Shown here: positions 1 to 8,717 of the stretch, piece by piece | How positions within the stretch are numbered: position 1 is the first letter of the stretch | How the letters are laid out: every line of letters starts with the position of its first letter | NCBI GenBank assembly: GCA_046351095.1 | Contig: JAXLZC010000001.1 | Span: forward strand, 248,001-312,000 | Source of the DNA: BQWY01 sp046351095 | GTDB lineage: Bacteria > Nitrospirota > Nitrospiria > Nitrospirales > Nitrospiraceae | Direction of reading: 5' to 3' | DNA: 64,000 bases | Notes under the pieces: model-generated | Database searches by the model: none | Told to the model about the DNA's origin: nothing | Seen by the model: only the letters and a program-made list of their open reading frames with translations | Program-made: the position numbers and the translations under genes

Positions 1-52
1 TATAGCACCGCGTCGTCTTCTATCATCGTCGAGTGGTCACGTCATCACGACT

Positions 53-1459
53 ATGCCCAGACACGTTCTTCTCGTCGCGTACTACTTCCCTCCCATCGCT
101 GCAAGCGGTGCCATGCGGCCATTGGCGTTCTGTCGATTTTTGCCCGGAGCCGGCTGGCAACCGCATGTGTTGTCGGTCGATCCGGCCTCGGTCGTTCCGC
201 CGCATCCGGTCGATGTGCAATTGGGGCGGAAAGTGCCGAGCGAGGTCCGTGTCGATCGTGTTCCGCACAGCAACCCGCTCCAGACGCTCCTGAACTGGCG
301 TAATCAGATCCGATCGCGTATCGCAGCAGGCAGCAACGCATCTACTCTCGCTGGGGCAGCACACGCACCGACCAAGGGTGATGGTGCCTCTGAGGCGGCG
401 GCATCGGTCGATGCCGGTACACTTGCCGATGCCAAACATCTCGCATTGGATTGGGCCTTTGCGTTCCCCGACCCCCAATGTCATTGGTTGAAGCCGGCGT
501 TAGCAGCCGCAAAAGCATGGCCGCGTGCCGCCGTACCGGAGGTGGTGTATGCCACCGGCGGGCCCTGGACCAGTCTGTTGGTCGGGCAGGCCCTCGCTTC
601 CTATTGGCAGGTTCCGTTTGTCGCCGACTATCGCGATCCCTGGTCGAATAATCCCTACGTGTCGTTCCGTAGCGAATTGTTGAACGCCAAGGCGCGGAAG
701 CTGGAAACATCCGTATTGCAGTCGGCGGACCGGATCGTGGCGAACACGCCCGAGTTGCAGGCGCAACTCGCGAAGGATTACCCGGCGCTCGCGCACAAAC
801 TGGTGACGATCACGAACGGTTACGATCCGGAGTCCTTCTCCACTACGCCGCAGCACCATGGAATCGACAAGGACGCTCATGGGAAGGGGCTGGAGATCTG
901 CCATTTTGGGACGGTCTATGGAAAACGTTCACCCAAGGTCTTGCTGCAGACATTGCTGGAATTACAAGAGGCGGGGCGAGTGAGCGCGGAACGCCTTCGA
1001 TGTCGTTTTGTCGGTGCATGGGACGTGGATGATGCGGAATGTGAGCGTGTCGCGAAGCAACTGGAGCATGCGGGAATGCTTCGGCGTGAACCGGCCATTC
1101 CGTATCAGGCGTGTCTCCAGCAGATGCAGGCGGCCGATGTGCTGCTGGTCATGCAGCCGGATTCGCCCTTGCAGATCCCCGGCAAGATTTACGAATACGT
1201 CGCGACACGTCGTCCGTTACTGCTGATCGGTGGAGAAGGGGCGACCGCGAATCTTGTACAACGGCATCGACTGGGGTTGGCCTCCCCGAATCGTCCCGCC
1301 GAGCTTCGCACACTACTGCTGGATGTGGCGGAAGGGCGACGTTCGCTGTCGACTCCAGATCCGGAGCAGGTCGCCCGGTTCAACTACACACAATTGACGG
1401 CGCAGCTCGCGGCAACGCTGGACGACGCCAGTCGAGCCAAATTGCAACGCGCGTCGTAA
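53..1459 (+). CDS. GT4-like glycosyltransferase
   Basis: A 468-residue protein that should transfer a sugar from an activated donor during surface-polysaccharide assembly at the cytoplasmic face of the inner membrane. The N-terminus MPRHVLLVAYYFPPIAASGA is the glycine-rich acceptor-side opening of GT-B enzymes. YATGGPWTS and DYRDPW follow in the middle, and the C-terminal half has a donor-site pattern ending PGKIYEYVATRRPLLLI, where the E-x(7)-E motif normally sits. No signal peptide or membrane helix is visible. It is the first complete gene of a same-strand polysaccharide cluster and lies 6 bases before the FemAB-like gene. The sugar specificity cannot be read from the sequence. Alternative: a GT4 with only a structural role. 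Confidence 0.85.
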   Translation: MPRHVLLVAYYFPPIAASGAMRPLAFCRFLPGAGWQPHVLSVDPASVVPPHPVDVQLGRKVPSEVRVDRVPHSNPLQTLLNWRNQIRSRIAAGSNASTLAGAAHAPTKGDGASEAAASVDAGTLADAKHLALDWAFAFPDPQCHWLKPALAAAKAWPRAAVPEVVYATGGPWTSLLVGQALASYWQVPFVADYRDPWSNNPYVSFRSELLNAKARKLETSVLQSADRIVANTPELQAQLAKDYPALAHKLVTITNGYDPESFSTTPQHHGIDKDAHGKGLEICHFGTVYGKRSPKVLLQTLLELQEAGRVSAERLRCRFVGAWDVDDAECERVAKQLEHAGMLRREPAIPYQACLQQMQAADVLLVMQPDSPLQIPGKIYEYVATRRPLLLIGGEGATANLVQRHRLGLASPNRPAELRTLLLDVAEGRRSLSTPDPEQVARFNYTQLTAQLAATLDDASRAKLQRAS

Positions 1460-1465
1460 CGGACG

Positions 1466-2560
1466 ATGAGACCTCAACTCGCGAGTGTGGGCATGCCGAG
1501 TACGGTGCACGAGAGTGCGGCTATCCGCGTCGAACTCCTCGGCGAGTCGTCGGCTGCTGCAGCCGAGTGGGATCGGTATGTGCAAGCTGCGCCTGAAGCC
1601 AGTGGCTATCAGCTGACTGCGTGGCGCACGGTGATTGCGCGGGTGTTCGGTCATGAGGCCGTGTATCTGGTGGCGCGCGACGAACGCGGCGAGATCTGCG
1701 GGTTGTTACCGCTTGTGGTGTTGTCGAGCCGTCTCTTCGGACGGTTCATGGTGTCGCTGCCATTTTTTACCTACGGCGGTGTGCTGGCGACGACCGAGGC
1801 GGTGCGAAGTCGCTTGATGGAAGCTGCAGTGGAGGAAGCCACGAAACGCGGTTTGTCGCACATCGAACTTCGGCAACAAAGTCGGCTCGAGACGATCTGG
1901 CCGTCGAAGGATCACAAAGTATCCATGCGGCTGGCGTTGCCGACGGACCCCGAAGCGTTGATGAAGCAGTATCCGTCGAAGTTACGCAGTCAGATCCGTC
2001 GCCCGCAAAAAGAAGGTATGGTCGCTGAGGTCGGTGGAATCGGCTTGCTCGATGAGTTCTACACCGTATTCGCCCGGAACATGCGCGACCTTGGGACGCC
2101 GGTGTATGCGAAGGGATTTTTTCAGGCCATCCTTGAAGCCTTCCCGCAAGATGCGGCGATCTGCGTCGTGCGGTGGAAAGGGCAGCCGGTGGCGGCGGGT
2201 TTCCTCTATCGGTTTCGCCAGATGATGGAAATTCCCTGGGCCTCGGCCGACCGCCGATACGATCGGTGGTCGCCGAACATGCTGTTGTACAGCACCGTGT
2301 TGGAATATGCCTGCCGTCAGGGGTGCCAGGTCTTCGATTTTGGGCGGTCCAGTATCGATTCCGGTACCTATCGGTTCAAGGCGCAGTGGGGGGCGGAGCC
2401 GGTTCCGCTCCACTGGTATTACTGGCTCAAGGGCGGCGGGCCATTGCCGGAACTGAATCCGAACAATCCGAAATACAAATTGGCGATCGGCCTCTGGCAA
2501 CAGTTGCCGTTGTCCATTGCAAACCTCATTGGGCCGCATGTGGTGAAGAATCTGCCATGA
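1466..2560 (+). CDS. FemAB-like GNAT-fold transferase (polysaccharide locus type)
   Basis: A 364-residue protein of the FemAB/peptidoglycan-bridge family, the branch that recurs in exosortase (PEP-CTERM) polysaccharide loci. FemAB proteins have two GNAT folds and usually attach amino acids from aminoacyl-tRNA. In polysaccharide loci the donor and acceptor are unknown. Visible family features are the SKLRSQIRRPQKEG segment near residue 170 and the conserved C-terminal block FDFGRSSIDSGTYRFKAQWG (about residues 290-310), followed by PVPLHWYYW. It starts just after the GT4 gene, and its stop overlaps the next start (ATGA). An in-frame ATG nine codons downstream is an alternative start. The family call is secure; the substrate is not. 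Confidence 0.85.
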   Translation: MRPQLASVGMPSTVHESAAIRVELLGESSAAAAEWDRYVQAAPEASGYQLTAWRTVIARVFGHEAVYLVARDERGEICGLLPLVVLSSRLFGRFMVSLPFFTYGGVLATTEAVRSRLMEAAVEEATKRGLSHIELRQQSRLETIWPSKDHKVSMRLALPTDPEALMKQYPSKLRSQIRRPQKEGMVAEVGGIGLLDEFYTVFARNMRDLGTPVYAKGFFQAILEAFPQDAAICVVRWKGQPVAAGFLYRFRQMMEIPWASADRRYDRWSPNMLLYSTVLEYACRQGCQVFDFGRSSIDSGTYRFKAQWGAEPVPLHWYYWLKGGGPLPELNPNNPKYKLAIGLWQQLPLSIANLIGPHVVKNLP

Positions 2561-3885
2561 AGGTCCAAACCACATTGCCTCCGACGGCCGCCCCGATTCC
2601 CGCTGCTGCGCTGGCTGCAGGTCTGCGTGGGCTTCTCGGCGCATCCGGCGATGCGGCGACGATCCGGCGCGAATTGCAGACGTGGCTGCAGGCGGACTAC
2701 GTCGACCTGGTGTCGTCCGGCAAGGCGGCGCTGGCCATCATTCTCGGCGCGCTTGCCTCTGCCGCTCCAAAGCGTCGCCGCGTCATCATTCCTGCGTATA
2801 CGTGTTATTCCGTGCCGTCGGCGGTCGTCAAGGCTGGGCTGGACGTGGTGCCGTGCGATGTCGATCCGTTGACGCTCGATTTTCGCCCGGATGTACTCGA
2901 GCGGCTCGTTGATCAACAAACGCTGGCCGTTTTGGCGACCCATCTGTTCGGCAATCCGTCGGCGATCGATCGAGCCGTAACCGTGGCTCACGCTCGGGGA
3001 GCGCTTGTGATTGAGGATGCAGCGCAAGCCATGGGAGCGGAATCGAACGGTCGTGTGATCGGCACGATCGGTGATGTGGGGTTTTTTAGTCTCGGACGCG
3101 GAAAGAATTTGTCCTGCGGCGGCGGCGGAGTCATCGTGAGCCGACAGCCGAAGGTCTCCGAACTGCTGGGCCGGTTTGCGGCTTCCTTAGAAACCGAGTC
3201 GTGGACGACGGCGGCGCAGGTGTGGGCCGAGTCGTTCGTCACCTCCGTGTTGATACATCCCGGTGTGTATTGGTTGCCGGCGGGGTTGCCGTTTCTTGGA
3301 CTCGGCGAGACAAAGTTCTACACCGACTTTCCCGTCACGCGCATGGCCGATGCGCGCGTCAGTTTGTTGGCCGGATGGCGGAGCCGCCTGGAAGAAGACA
3401 ATCGTATTCGTCGTGGGCATGCGGCGGAGTTGATCCAGTTGTTGCGGCAGCATGCGCCGGAGAGCCAGGTCGTGATGGGGGCGAATTCGATCGGGTTGCG
3501 ATTGCCCGTCCTGCTGAAAGATCGTGCGATGAAACAGGCATTGCTGCGCATCGGCAGTGAACGTGGTCTTGGAATTAGCCAGGCCTATCCAGGCACGATT
3601 CCCGACGTGAAGGAACTGCAGGGACGTGTCTCTGGCGTTGCCGACGCAGGTGCTCGTGCAGTGGTCGAGCGGATGGTCACGTTGCCGACACATCGGTACG
3701 TCACGAGGGCCCAGCGACTGGCTATTGCGGAGAGTATCGGCCAATTGTACGCGGAAGGGCGTCGGCAGGGTGTCGCCAACGATGTAGGTGGTCTTGGCAC
3801 GACTCGGACTGTCGGCAAGGCGTCCGGCGCAGCTTCGTCGAAGCCGGGAGACGGTGTCGCCAAGGTGGGGGCGCTCCATGGCTGA
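2557..3885 (+). CDS. DegT/DnrJ/EryC1-type PLP aminotransferase
   Basis: A 442-residue fold-type I PLP enzyme of the family that aminates keto-sugar nucleotides. The Schiff-base lysine is K183 in FSLGRGKNLSCGGGG, and the cofactor aspartate is D154 in EDAAQAMGAES. The start is the ATG at 2557, which overlaps the upstream stop in ATGA. The frame stays open further upstream inside the FemAB gene, but there is no reason to start there. The last eight bases overlap the GT2 gene, so translation is probably coupled. The likely role is to make an amino sugar for the repeat unit. The tail after residue 390 is poorly conserved and rich in glycine and alanine. The exact sugar is not deducible. Confidence 0.85.
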   Translation: MKVQTTLPPTAAPIPAAALAAGLRGLLGASGDAATIRRELQTWLQADYVDLVSSGKAALAIILGALASAAPKRRRVIIPAYTCYSVPSAVVKAGLDVVPCDVDPLTLDFRPDVLERLVDQQTLAVLATHLFGNPSAIDRAVTVAHARGALVIEDAAQAMGAESNGRVIGTIGDVGFFSLGRGKNLSCGGGGVIVSRQPKVSELLGRFAASLETESWTTAAQVWAESFVTSVLIHPGVYWLPAGLPFLGLGETKFYTDFPVTRMADARVSLLAGWRSRLEEDNRIRRGHAAELIQLLRQHAPESQVVMGANSIGLRLPVLLKDRAMKQALLRIGSERGLGISQAYPGTIPDVKELQGRVSGVADAGARAVVERMVTLPTHRYVTRAQRLAIAESIGQLYAEGRRQGVANDVGGLGTTRTVGKASGAASSKPGDGVAKVGALHG

Positions 3886-5032
3886 GTCGCTATCGGTGGT
3901 GCTGCAACTCCTTTTCTGGGGCGCGTTGGGTTTCGTGGTGTACGCCTACGCTGGGTATCCGATTGTCCTGTGGCTTCTGAGTCTTGTTCGCAATCGGCCG
4001 GTGGCGAAGGCGGCCATCCTGCCGAAGGTGTCGTTCATCATTACGGCGTTCAACGAAGAAAAACGTTTGCCCGACAAGCTCCGAAATTCGTTGGAGCAGG
4101 ATTATCCGAAGGACAAGATCGAGATCATCGTGGCGTCGGACTGTTCGACGGATCGTACGGACGACATCGTGCGCGAGCATGGTTCACTGGGGGTGTGCCT
4201 GTCTCGCTTGCCGAACAAAGGCGGGAAAGAAGCAGCGCAGAAGTTCGCCGTGGAGTCCGCCGGCGGTGATGTGCTGGTGTTTTCCGATGTGGCGACCACC
4301 CTGCCGCCGACCGCGATTCGGACCATCGTCATGAACTTTGCGGATCCAAGTGTCGGGTGCGTCAGCAGCGTCGACCGGTTCGTCGATGCGGACGGGCGCG
4401 TCAGCGGCGAGGGCGCCTATGTGACCTACGAGATGTTGCTCCGTCGCTTGGAGACGAAGGTCAACAGTTTGGTTGGGTTGAGTGGGTCGTTTTTCGCGGC
4501 GCGGCGAGAGGTCTGTCGAAATTGGGCGCCGGATCTTCAAAGCGACTTCAATACGTTGCTCAATAGCATTCGCGGCGGGTTGCGTGGCGTCTCCGATCCA
4601 GACAGCGTCGGGTTTTATAAGAACCTGGCAGATGAGCGGAAGGAATATGACAGGAAGGTTCGGACCGTCGTGCGCGGCATATCGGTATTTATGCGAAGCC
4701 TCGCACTCTTAAATCCTTTCACGTATCATCTCTTTGCGTGGCAACTGTTCAGCCATAAGCTCTGTCGTTGGATGGTGCCGTTCGCGTTGATTGTGGCGTT
4801 CGTGAGTAACGCCGTGTTGGCGTGGGATTCCTGGTGGTATCGCCTGTTGTTTGCAGGGCAAGCGGCATTTTACGGGGTTGCCGCGGCCTACATGTGGTCG
4901 CACGCCTTGCCGAAGGTGGCGTTGCTGCGGCTGCCGTCCTTTTTTGTGATGGTTAATGTGTCGATTCTCGATGCGTGGATGCGCTATTTCCGCGGTGATC
5001 GGATTCTCTATTGGGATCCCTCGAAGCGCTGA
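3878..5032 (+). CDS. Membrane-bound family 2 glycosyltransferase
   Basis: A 384-residue inner-membrane glycosyltransferase. One N-terminal membrane helix (about residues 8-32) is followed by a GT-A catalytic domain that opens with KVSFIITAFNEEKRL and continues with ASDCSTDRTDD and LVFSDVATTLPP, the expected nucleotide and metal-binding segments. The C-terminal third has about three hydrophobic helices, like processive or lipid-linked-sugar GT2 enzymes. The ATG at 3878 lies inside the end of the DegT gene; the earlier in-frame start at 3788 would overlap that gene by nearly 100 bases and is less likely. It probably extends or initiates the repeat unit on a lipid carrier. Acceptor and donor are unknown. 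Confidence 0.87.
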   Translation: MAESLSVVLQLLFWGALGFVVYAYAGYPIVLWLLSLVRNRPVAKAAILPKVSFIITAFNEEKRLPDKLRNSLEQDYPKDKIEIIVASDCSTDRTDDIVREHGSLGVCLSRLPNKGGKEAAQKFAVESAGGDVLVFSDVATTLPPTAIRTIVMNFADPSVGCVSSVDRFVDADGRVSGEGAYVTYEMLLRRLETKVNSLVGLSGSFFAARREVCRNWAPDLQSDFNTLLNSIRGGLRGVSDPDSVGFYKNLADERKEYDRKVRTVVRGISVFMRSLALLNPFTYHLFAWQLFSHKLCRWMVPFALIVAFVSNAVLAWDSWWYRLLFAGQAAFYGVAAAYMWSHALPKVALLRLPSFFVMVNVSILDAWMRYFRGDRILYWDPSKR

Positions 5033-5058
5033 GTACGAGCAAGCAGGGGAGGGCAGGC

Positions 5059-5502
5059 ATGGCAACGCAGCCGGTGACGGAAACAGGTGGATCGCAGGCG
5101 ATCGCAGGGATCGACAACATTTCGCGCAAGACGTTGCGGGATTTCGGATTGCTGATCGGCGGCGTGGCGATTGTCTATGCCCTCTGGCCATTGGTGTTTC
5201 GGGGCGAAGCGCTACGCGCCTGGGCCATGGGACTCGGCATCGTGTCCAGTCTTCTGGGGCTGGTTGCGCCGACGACGTTGCATCAGCCGTACAAAGGGTG
5301 GATGTTCGTCGGGCACATTCTCGGATGGATCAATACGCGTATCATCCTCGGGGTCTTGTACTACGGATTAGTTGTACCGATGGGCTTGGTGATGCGATTG
5401 ATGGGAAAAGACCCGATGCGCCGTGCGCTGGTACCTGAGCTGACCACCTACCGGGTGGTACGGCAGCGTCGCGATCCCTCTCATATGAACAACATGTTTT
5501 AG
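5059..5502 (+). CDS. SxtJ family small membrane protein
   Basis: A 147-residue protein with hydrophobic segments near residues 30-48, 55-75 and 95-125. It matches the layout of the SxtJ family, named from a gene in saxitoxin clusters and common beside carbamoyltransferases and DUF5989 proteins. The chosen ATG at 5059 is preceded by a purine-rich GGGGAGGGC; an in-frame start 16 codons earlier would overlap the GT2 gene. The next gene is a 50-residue DUF5989 protein, the usual partner. The function of the family is not established. A helper role in modifying or exporting the polysaccharide is inference from context. Confidence 0.75.
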   Translation: MATQPVTETGGSQAIAGIDNISRKTLRDFGLLIGGVAIVYALWPLVFRGEALRAWAMGLGIVSSLLGLVAPTTLHQPYKGWMFVGHILGWINTRIILGVLYYGLVVPMGLVMRLMGKDPMRRALVPELTTYRVVRQRRDPSHMNNMF

Positions 5503-5526
5503 TCGCGGTCGTGTAAGGAGGACCCG

Positions 5527-5679
5527 ATGGGCGATTTTCTGGTCGAGCTGTGGGCCTTCATGAAGGAGCGGAAAAAGTTCTGGCTCCTCCCGATCATCTT
5601 GGTGCTGGTACTGCTCGGCAGTCTGATCGTGTTCACGCAAGGGTCTGCAGTGGCTCCGTTCATCTACACGCTGTTCTAG
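5527..5679 (+). CDS. DUF5989 family small membrane protein
   Basis: A 50-residue single-helix protein beginning MGDFLVELWAFMKERKKFWL and ending AVAPFIYTLF. The pattern of an amphipathic charged start (ELWAFMKERKKFW), one long hydrophobic helix and a short tail with APFIYTLF is typical of DUF5989. A strong ribosome binding site, AAGGAGG, lies 5 bases before the ATG. It sits 24 bases after the SxtJ gene, the partner it is usually found with. It is likely an inner-membrane accessory subunit. No biochemical function is known for the family, so none is claimed. Confidence 0.85.
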   Translation: MGDFLVELWAFMKERKKFWLLPIILVLVLLGSLIVFTQGSAVAPFIYTLF

Positions 5680-5748
5680 AGTGGGCGGCCTTACATCGGC
5701 GGTTGCGCCGATGTGTGCCGCGTACGTGGTTTCGGGCGGTAGGAGTGT

Positions 5749-6792
5749 ATGTCGCTTGGCCTTCTCAAACAGGCGCTCTGGTCCGGCATCGCAACCGCAT
5801 GGCACCTCTCTGGTGCGGCTCGCGCTCGCAACCGAGGGCAGGTTGCTATTCTCACCTACCACCGTGTCCTGAGCCCCGCTGAACTCCGGACCGAAGTCGT
5901 GCAGCCGGGGATGTATGTCCTCGCCGATACGTTCGCTATGCAGATGGAGTTTTTGCGGCGGCATTTTCTCGTCCTAAGTTTCGACGACCTCCTGACGCGT
6001 TGGGCGGACGGTCGATGGGACACACGTCGTCCGGCTTGCGTCATCACGTTCGACGATGGCTGGCTCGACAATCTCCGGCATGCAGCGCCAGTGCTGAAGC
6101 GCTTGGATCTCCCGGCGACTATCTTCTTGCCGACGGATTTTATCGGGACTGCTCGGTGGTTTTGGCCGGAACAATTGGGAGTGTATCTCCGGACGGCAGG
6201 GGGGCATCCCGAGTCGAAACGGACGGCGATGTACGACGCACTTCAGGCGGCGATGCGCGAGGCATGGCCGAATGCCGCCAGTCGTGTGTTTCCTCACGAC
6301 ATTTCTGCAGCCGTGGCAGACGACGTCATCGATGCCTGTAAGCAATTGGACCATGGGCGACTGGTGACGATGCTGGACAGTTTATGTGCGCGATTTGCCG
6401 TAACGATGCCCGCGTCTCGTGTCACGATCGACTGGGATGAAGTGAGAGAGATGTCACGGCAGGGGATCGCGTTCGGGTCGCATTCCTGCTCGCATCGGTT
6501 GCTCGATGGGCTCTCGGCGGACGAGTGTCGTCGAGAGGCGCAGGCGTCGCTTGCGACGTTGCGCGCAAACGGTGCACGCGTCACGCCGGTCTTTTGTTAT
6601 CCCAACGGCAACTTCAACAGCACGGCACAGGAGGCCGTCCGTGCGGCCGGGTACGAGGCGGCGGTATCGTGCCAACCGGGTTTGGAAGGCGCGACGCCCT
6701 CGGATCGATTTGCGTTACGCCGTGTGTCTCTGCACCAGGACATCAGTGCGACACCCGCCCTCTATGCGATGGCGCTTGCCGGTCTCCGCTAG
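5749..6792 (+). CDS. Polysaccharide deacetylase (NodB-homology, CE4)
   Basis: A 347-residue protein with the CE4/NodB fold, which removes acetyl groups from N-acetylated sugars using a divalent metal. Motif 1 is CVITFDDGWLDN (the FDDG carrying catalytic and metal-binding aspartates). Motif 2 is IAFGSHSCSH, whose two histidines are metal ligands. A later motif is VFCYPNGNFN. ILTYHRVL near residue 40 is the typical opening of the catalytic domain. No clear signal peptide is seen; the short hydrophobic start could be an anchor. Start ATG 5749 follows TAGGAG with only three bases between. It probably trims the exopolysaccharide or its precursor. Confidence 0.88.
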   Translation: MSLGLLKQALWSGIATAWHLSGAARARNRGQVAILTYHRVLSPAELRTEVVQPGMYVLADTFAMQMEFLRRHFLVLSFDDLLTRWADGRWDTRRPACVITFDDGWLDNLRHAAPVLKRLDLPATIFLPTDFIGTARWFWPEQLGVYLRTAGGHPESKRTAMYDALQAAMREAWPNAASRVFPHDISAAVADDVIDACKQLDHGRLVTMLDSLCARFAVTMPASRVTIDWDEVREMSRQGIAFGSHSCSHRLLDGLSADECRREAQASLATLRANGARVTPVFCYPNGNFNSTAQEAVRAAGYEAAVSCQPGLEGATPSDRFALRRVSLHQDISATPALYAMALAGLR

Positions 6793-6855
6793 TCGCCGAA
6801 TTTTCTATCCCACGCGAAAGGGACTATTCCGCCGTCGTCGCGGTACGTGCACGTC

Positions 6856-8058
6856 ATGAATGTCGTAGTAACGGATGGGAACGAGCGGGCGACGCTGGCC
6901 GTCACGCGTTCGCTAGGACGCGAGGGGTATGGCGTGGTGGTCGGCGCGGAGCGCCAACCGAGTTTGGCCGGTACCTCGCGGTATTGTCGCGCCGGGTTTG
7001 TCTATCCGTCGCCGGCACATGATCCAGAGGGGTTTGTGACGGCACTCGAGACCGAGGCGCGTCGCCACCAGGCCGTGCTGTTGATTCCCATGTCCGACTT
7101 GGCGATGAGCGCGATCGGCGCGCAGCGGGCGCGGCTCGAGGCCTCGGTGACGATCCCGGTCGCACCCCAGGCCGTCTACGATGACGCTTCGGACAAGTAC
7201 CGCTTGATGCAGCGCGCAGCGGCGCTTGGTTTGCCCATTCCTCACACCTGGTACGTGCCGGCCGGTGACGTGCAACCGATACTGGCCGAGCTTGGGCCCT
7301 ATCCGCTTATCATCAAGCCGGGTCGTTCGCTCGTGACATTGGATGGACGCTGGGTCAAAACGCAGGTCACCCAGGCGAGGAGCGCTGAGGACCTCCTGGA
7401 GCAGTATCGGGGGACGCCTGCGCTGCGACTGCCGTCGTTGATCCAACGGCGGATCGAGGGAGAAGGGCAGGGCGTCTTTGCGCTTTTCGATCGGGGTAGA
7501 CCCGTACTGCTGTTTGCGCATCGGCGCGTGCGGGAGAAGCCGCCGTCCGGTGGGGTGAGTGTTGTACGGGAAAGTATCGAACTCCCGCAGCCCATGACGG
7601 ACTACGCTGTGCGATTGTTGGAGAATGTTGGCTGGCACGGCGCCGCAATGGTAGAGTTCAAAACAGACGCGCGCTCCGGCGTGCCCTACCTCATGGAAAT
7701 CAACGGACGATTTTGGGGATCGCTGCAGTTGGCCATCGACGCGGGAGCCAATTTCCCGGCCGATTTGGCGACCATCGCCTTGTCGAAACCCCGTCGTGTC
7801 CAGGACCCGGCCTACCGTGTAGGGGTTCGGTCTCGATGGGTGCTCGGCGACGTAGACCACTTACTGGCTAGGCTACTGAAGTCCGACGCGGCCTTGCGAC
7901 TGCCCTCAGGGTATCCCTCCAGGTGGCAATGCCTACGTGACTTTCTAAGCTTTGGGCAACGCGATCAGTTTGCGGAAATCGAACGGTGGGACGATTGCGG
8001 GCCGGCGCGATACGAGTGGGCGGCCTATGTGAAGCAGTTATTGGGGCGGACGACATGA
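6856..8058 (+). CDS. ATP-grasp ligase
   Basis: A 400-residue protein of the ATP-grasp superfamily, which joins a carboxylate to an amine or thiol through an acyl-phosphate. After an N-terminal Rossmann-like domain (MNVVVTDGNERATLAVTRSL) come DKYRLMQRAAALGLPIP, which opens the ATP-grasp fold, PLIIKPGRS carrying the ATP-binding lysine, and YLMEINGRFWGS with the magnesium-binding E-x-N. ATG 6856 is chosen; a GTG three codons earlier is possible. It overlaps the phosphatase gene by four bases. In polysaccharide loci such enzymes may amidate uronic acids or add amino acids, which would fit the FemAB and AsnB-like genes nearby. The substrate is unknown. Confidence 0.82.
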   Translation: MNVVVTDGNERATLAVTRSLGREGYGVVVGAERQPSLAGTSRYCRAGFVYPSPAHDPEGFVTALETEARRHQAVLLIPMSDLAMSAIGAQRARLEASVTIPVAPQAVYDDASDKYRLMQRAAALGLPIPHTWYVPAGDVQPILAELGPYPLIIKPGRSLVTLDGRWVKTQVTQARSAEDLLEQYRGTPALRLPSLIQRRIEGEGQGVFALFDRGRPVLLFAHRRVREKPPSGGVSVVRESIELPQPMTDYAVRLLENVGWHGAAMVEFKTDARSGVPYLMEINGRFWGSLQLAIDAGANFPADLATIALSKPRRVQDPAYRVGVRSRWVLGDVDHLLARLLKSDAALRLPSGYPSRWQCLRDFLSFGQRDQFAEIERWDDCGPARYEWAAYVKQLLGRTT

Positions 8059-8714
8059 GCGACGTATCAGCCGAGAAGGTTTCCAACGGCATCGGCCTCT
8101 ACCTGCGTGGGCTAAAGGCGGTTGTGTCGCATCTGTTGTCCAGAGCCTCGATTGCCGGTTCCGTCTACGAGCGAATGACGGCTTCCTCGACATTGCCGAC
8201 CTCCGTGAAATCCGTCCTATTTTTGTGCAAGGGGAATATCTGCCGAAGTCCCTTGGCGGATGTCTATTTTCAGCACAAGGTCCGCGAAGCGAGGTCGCCG
8301 ATCGTGGTGAAGTCGGCCGGGATCGAAACGACTCCCGGGAAACCCGCCCATACGTTCGCGAAAGAAGTGGGGCAGGCGAACGGGATCTCGCTCGATCGCC
8401 ATCAGACGACGCCGCTCTATCATGAATTGGTGAATCAGGCTGACCTGGTGTTTGTCATGGAAGTTGCGCAAAAGCGACGGGTCTTACGTCTGTATCCGGA
8501 TGCGAAGGGCAAGGTGTTTGTGTTGGGGCAGTTCTGCGCGCGCGGACCATTGGACATTGACGATCCCTACAGCGGCACGATCGACGACTTTCGTGTGTGT
8601 TTCGACCGGATTCGCGATGCTTGCGATCGAGTGTTCGGGAAGTTGGGTGAGCCGTCTGGGACCAGCGAGGCCCCCACCCCCAAAGCGGCAACGGCCGGGT
8701 CCGGCGCCGACTGA
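8055..8714 (+). CDS. Low-molecular-weight protein tyrosine phosphatase (Wzb-like)
   Basis: A 219-residue phosphatase with the P-loop CKGNICRSP: nucleophile C58, phosphate-binding R64. The general-acid aspartate is in IDDPYSG near residue 170. In capsule systems this family (Wzb/Etp) dephosphorylates the bacterial tyrosine kinase that governs chain length and export. No such kinase is in this window. The protein carries about 50 residues before the catalytic domain that ordinary Wzb proteins (about 150 residues) lack; this extension is not recognised. ATG 8055 overlaps the ATP-grasp stop. The family is certain; the Wzb role comes from context. Confidence 0.88.
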   Translation: MSDVSAEKVSNGIGLYLRGLKAVVSHLLSRASIAGSVYERMTASSTLPTSVKSVLFLCKGNICRSPLADVYFQHKVREARSPIVVKSAGIETTPGKPAHTFAKEVGQANGISLDRHQTTPLYHELVNQADLVFVMEVAQKRRVLRLYPDAKGKVFVLGQFCARGPLDIDDPYSGTIDDFRVCFDRIRDACDRVFGKLGEPSGTSEAPTPKAATAGSGAD

Positions 8715-8717
8715 GCT

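Noticed and set aside
2173..2556. Upstream extension of the DegT aminotransferase frame
   Set aside because: It lies entirely inside the FemAB gene; the ATG at 2557, overlapping that stop, fits the family N-terminus.
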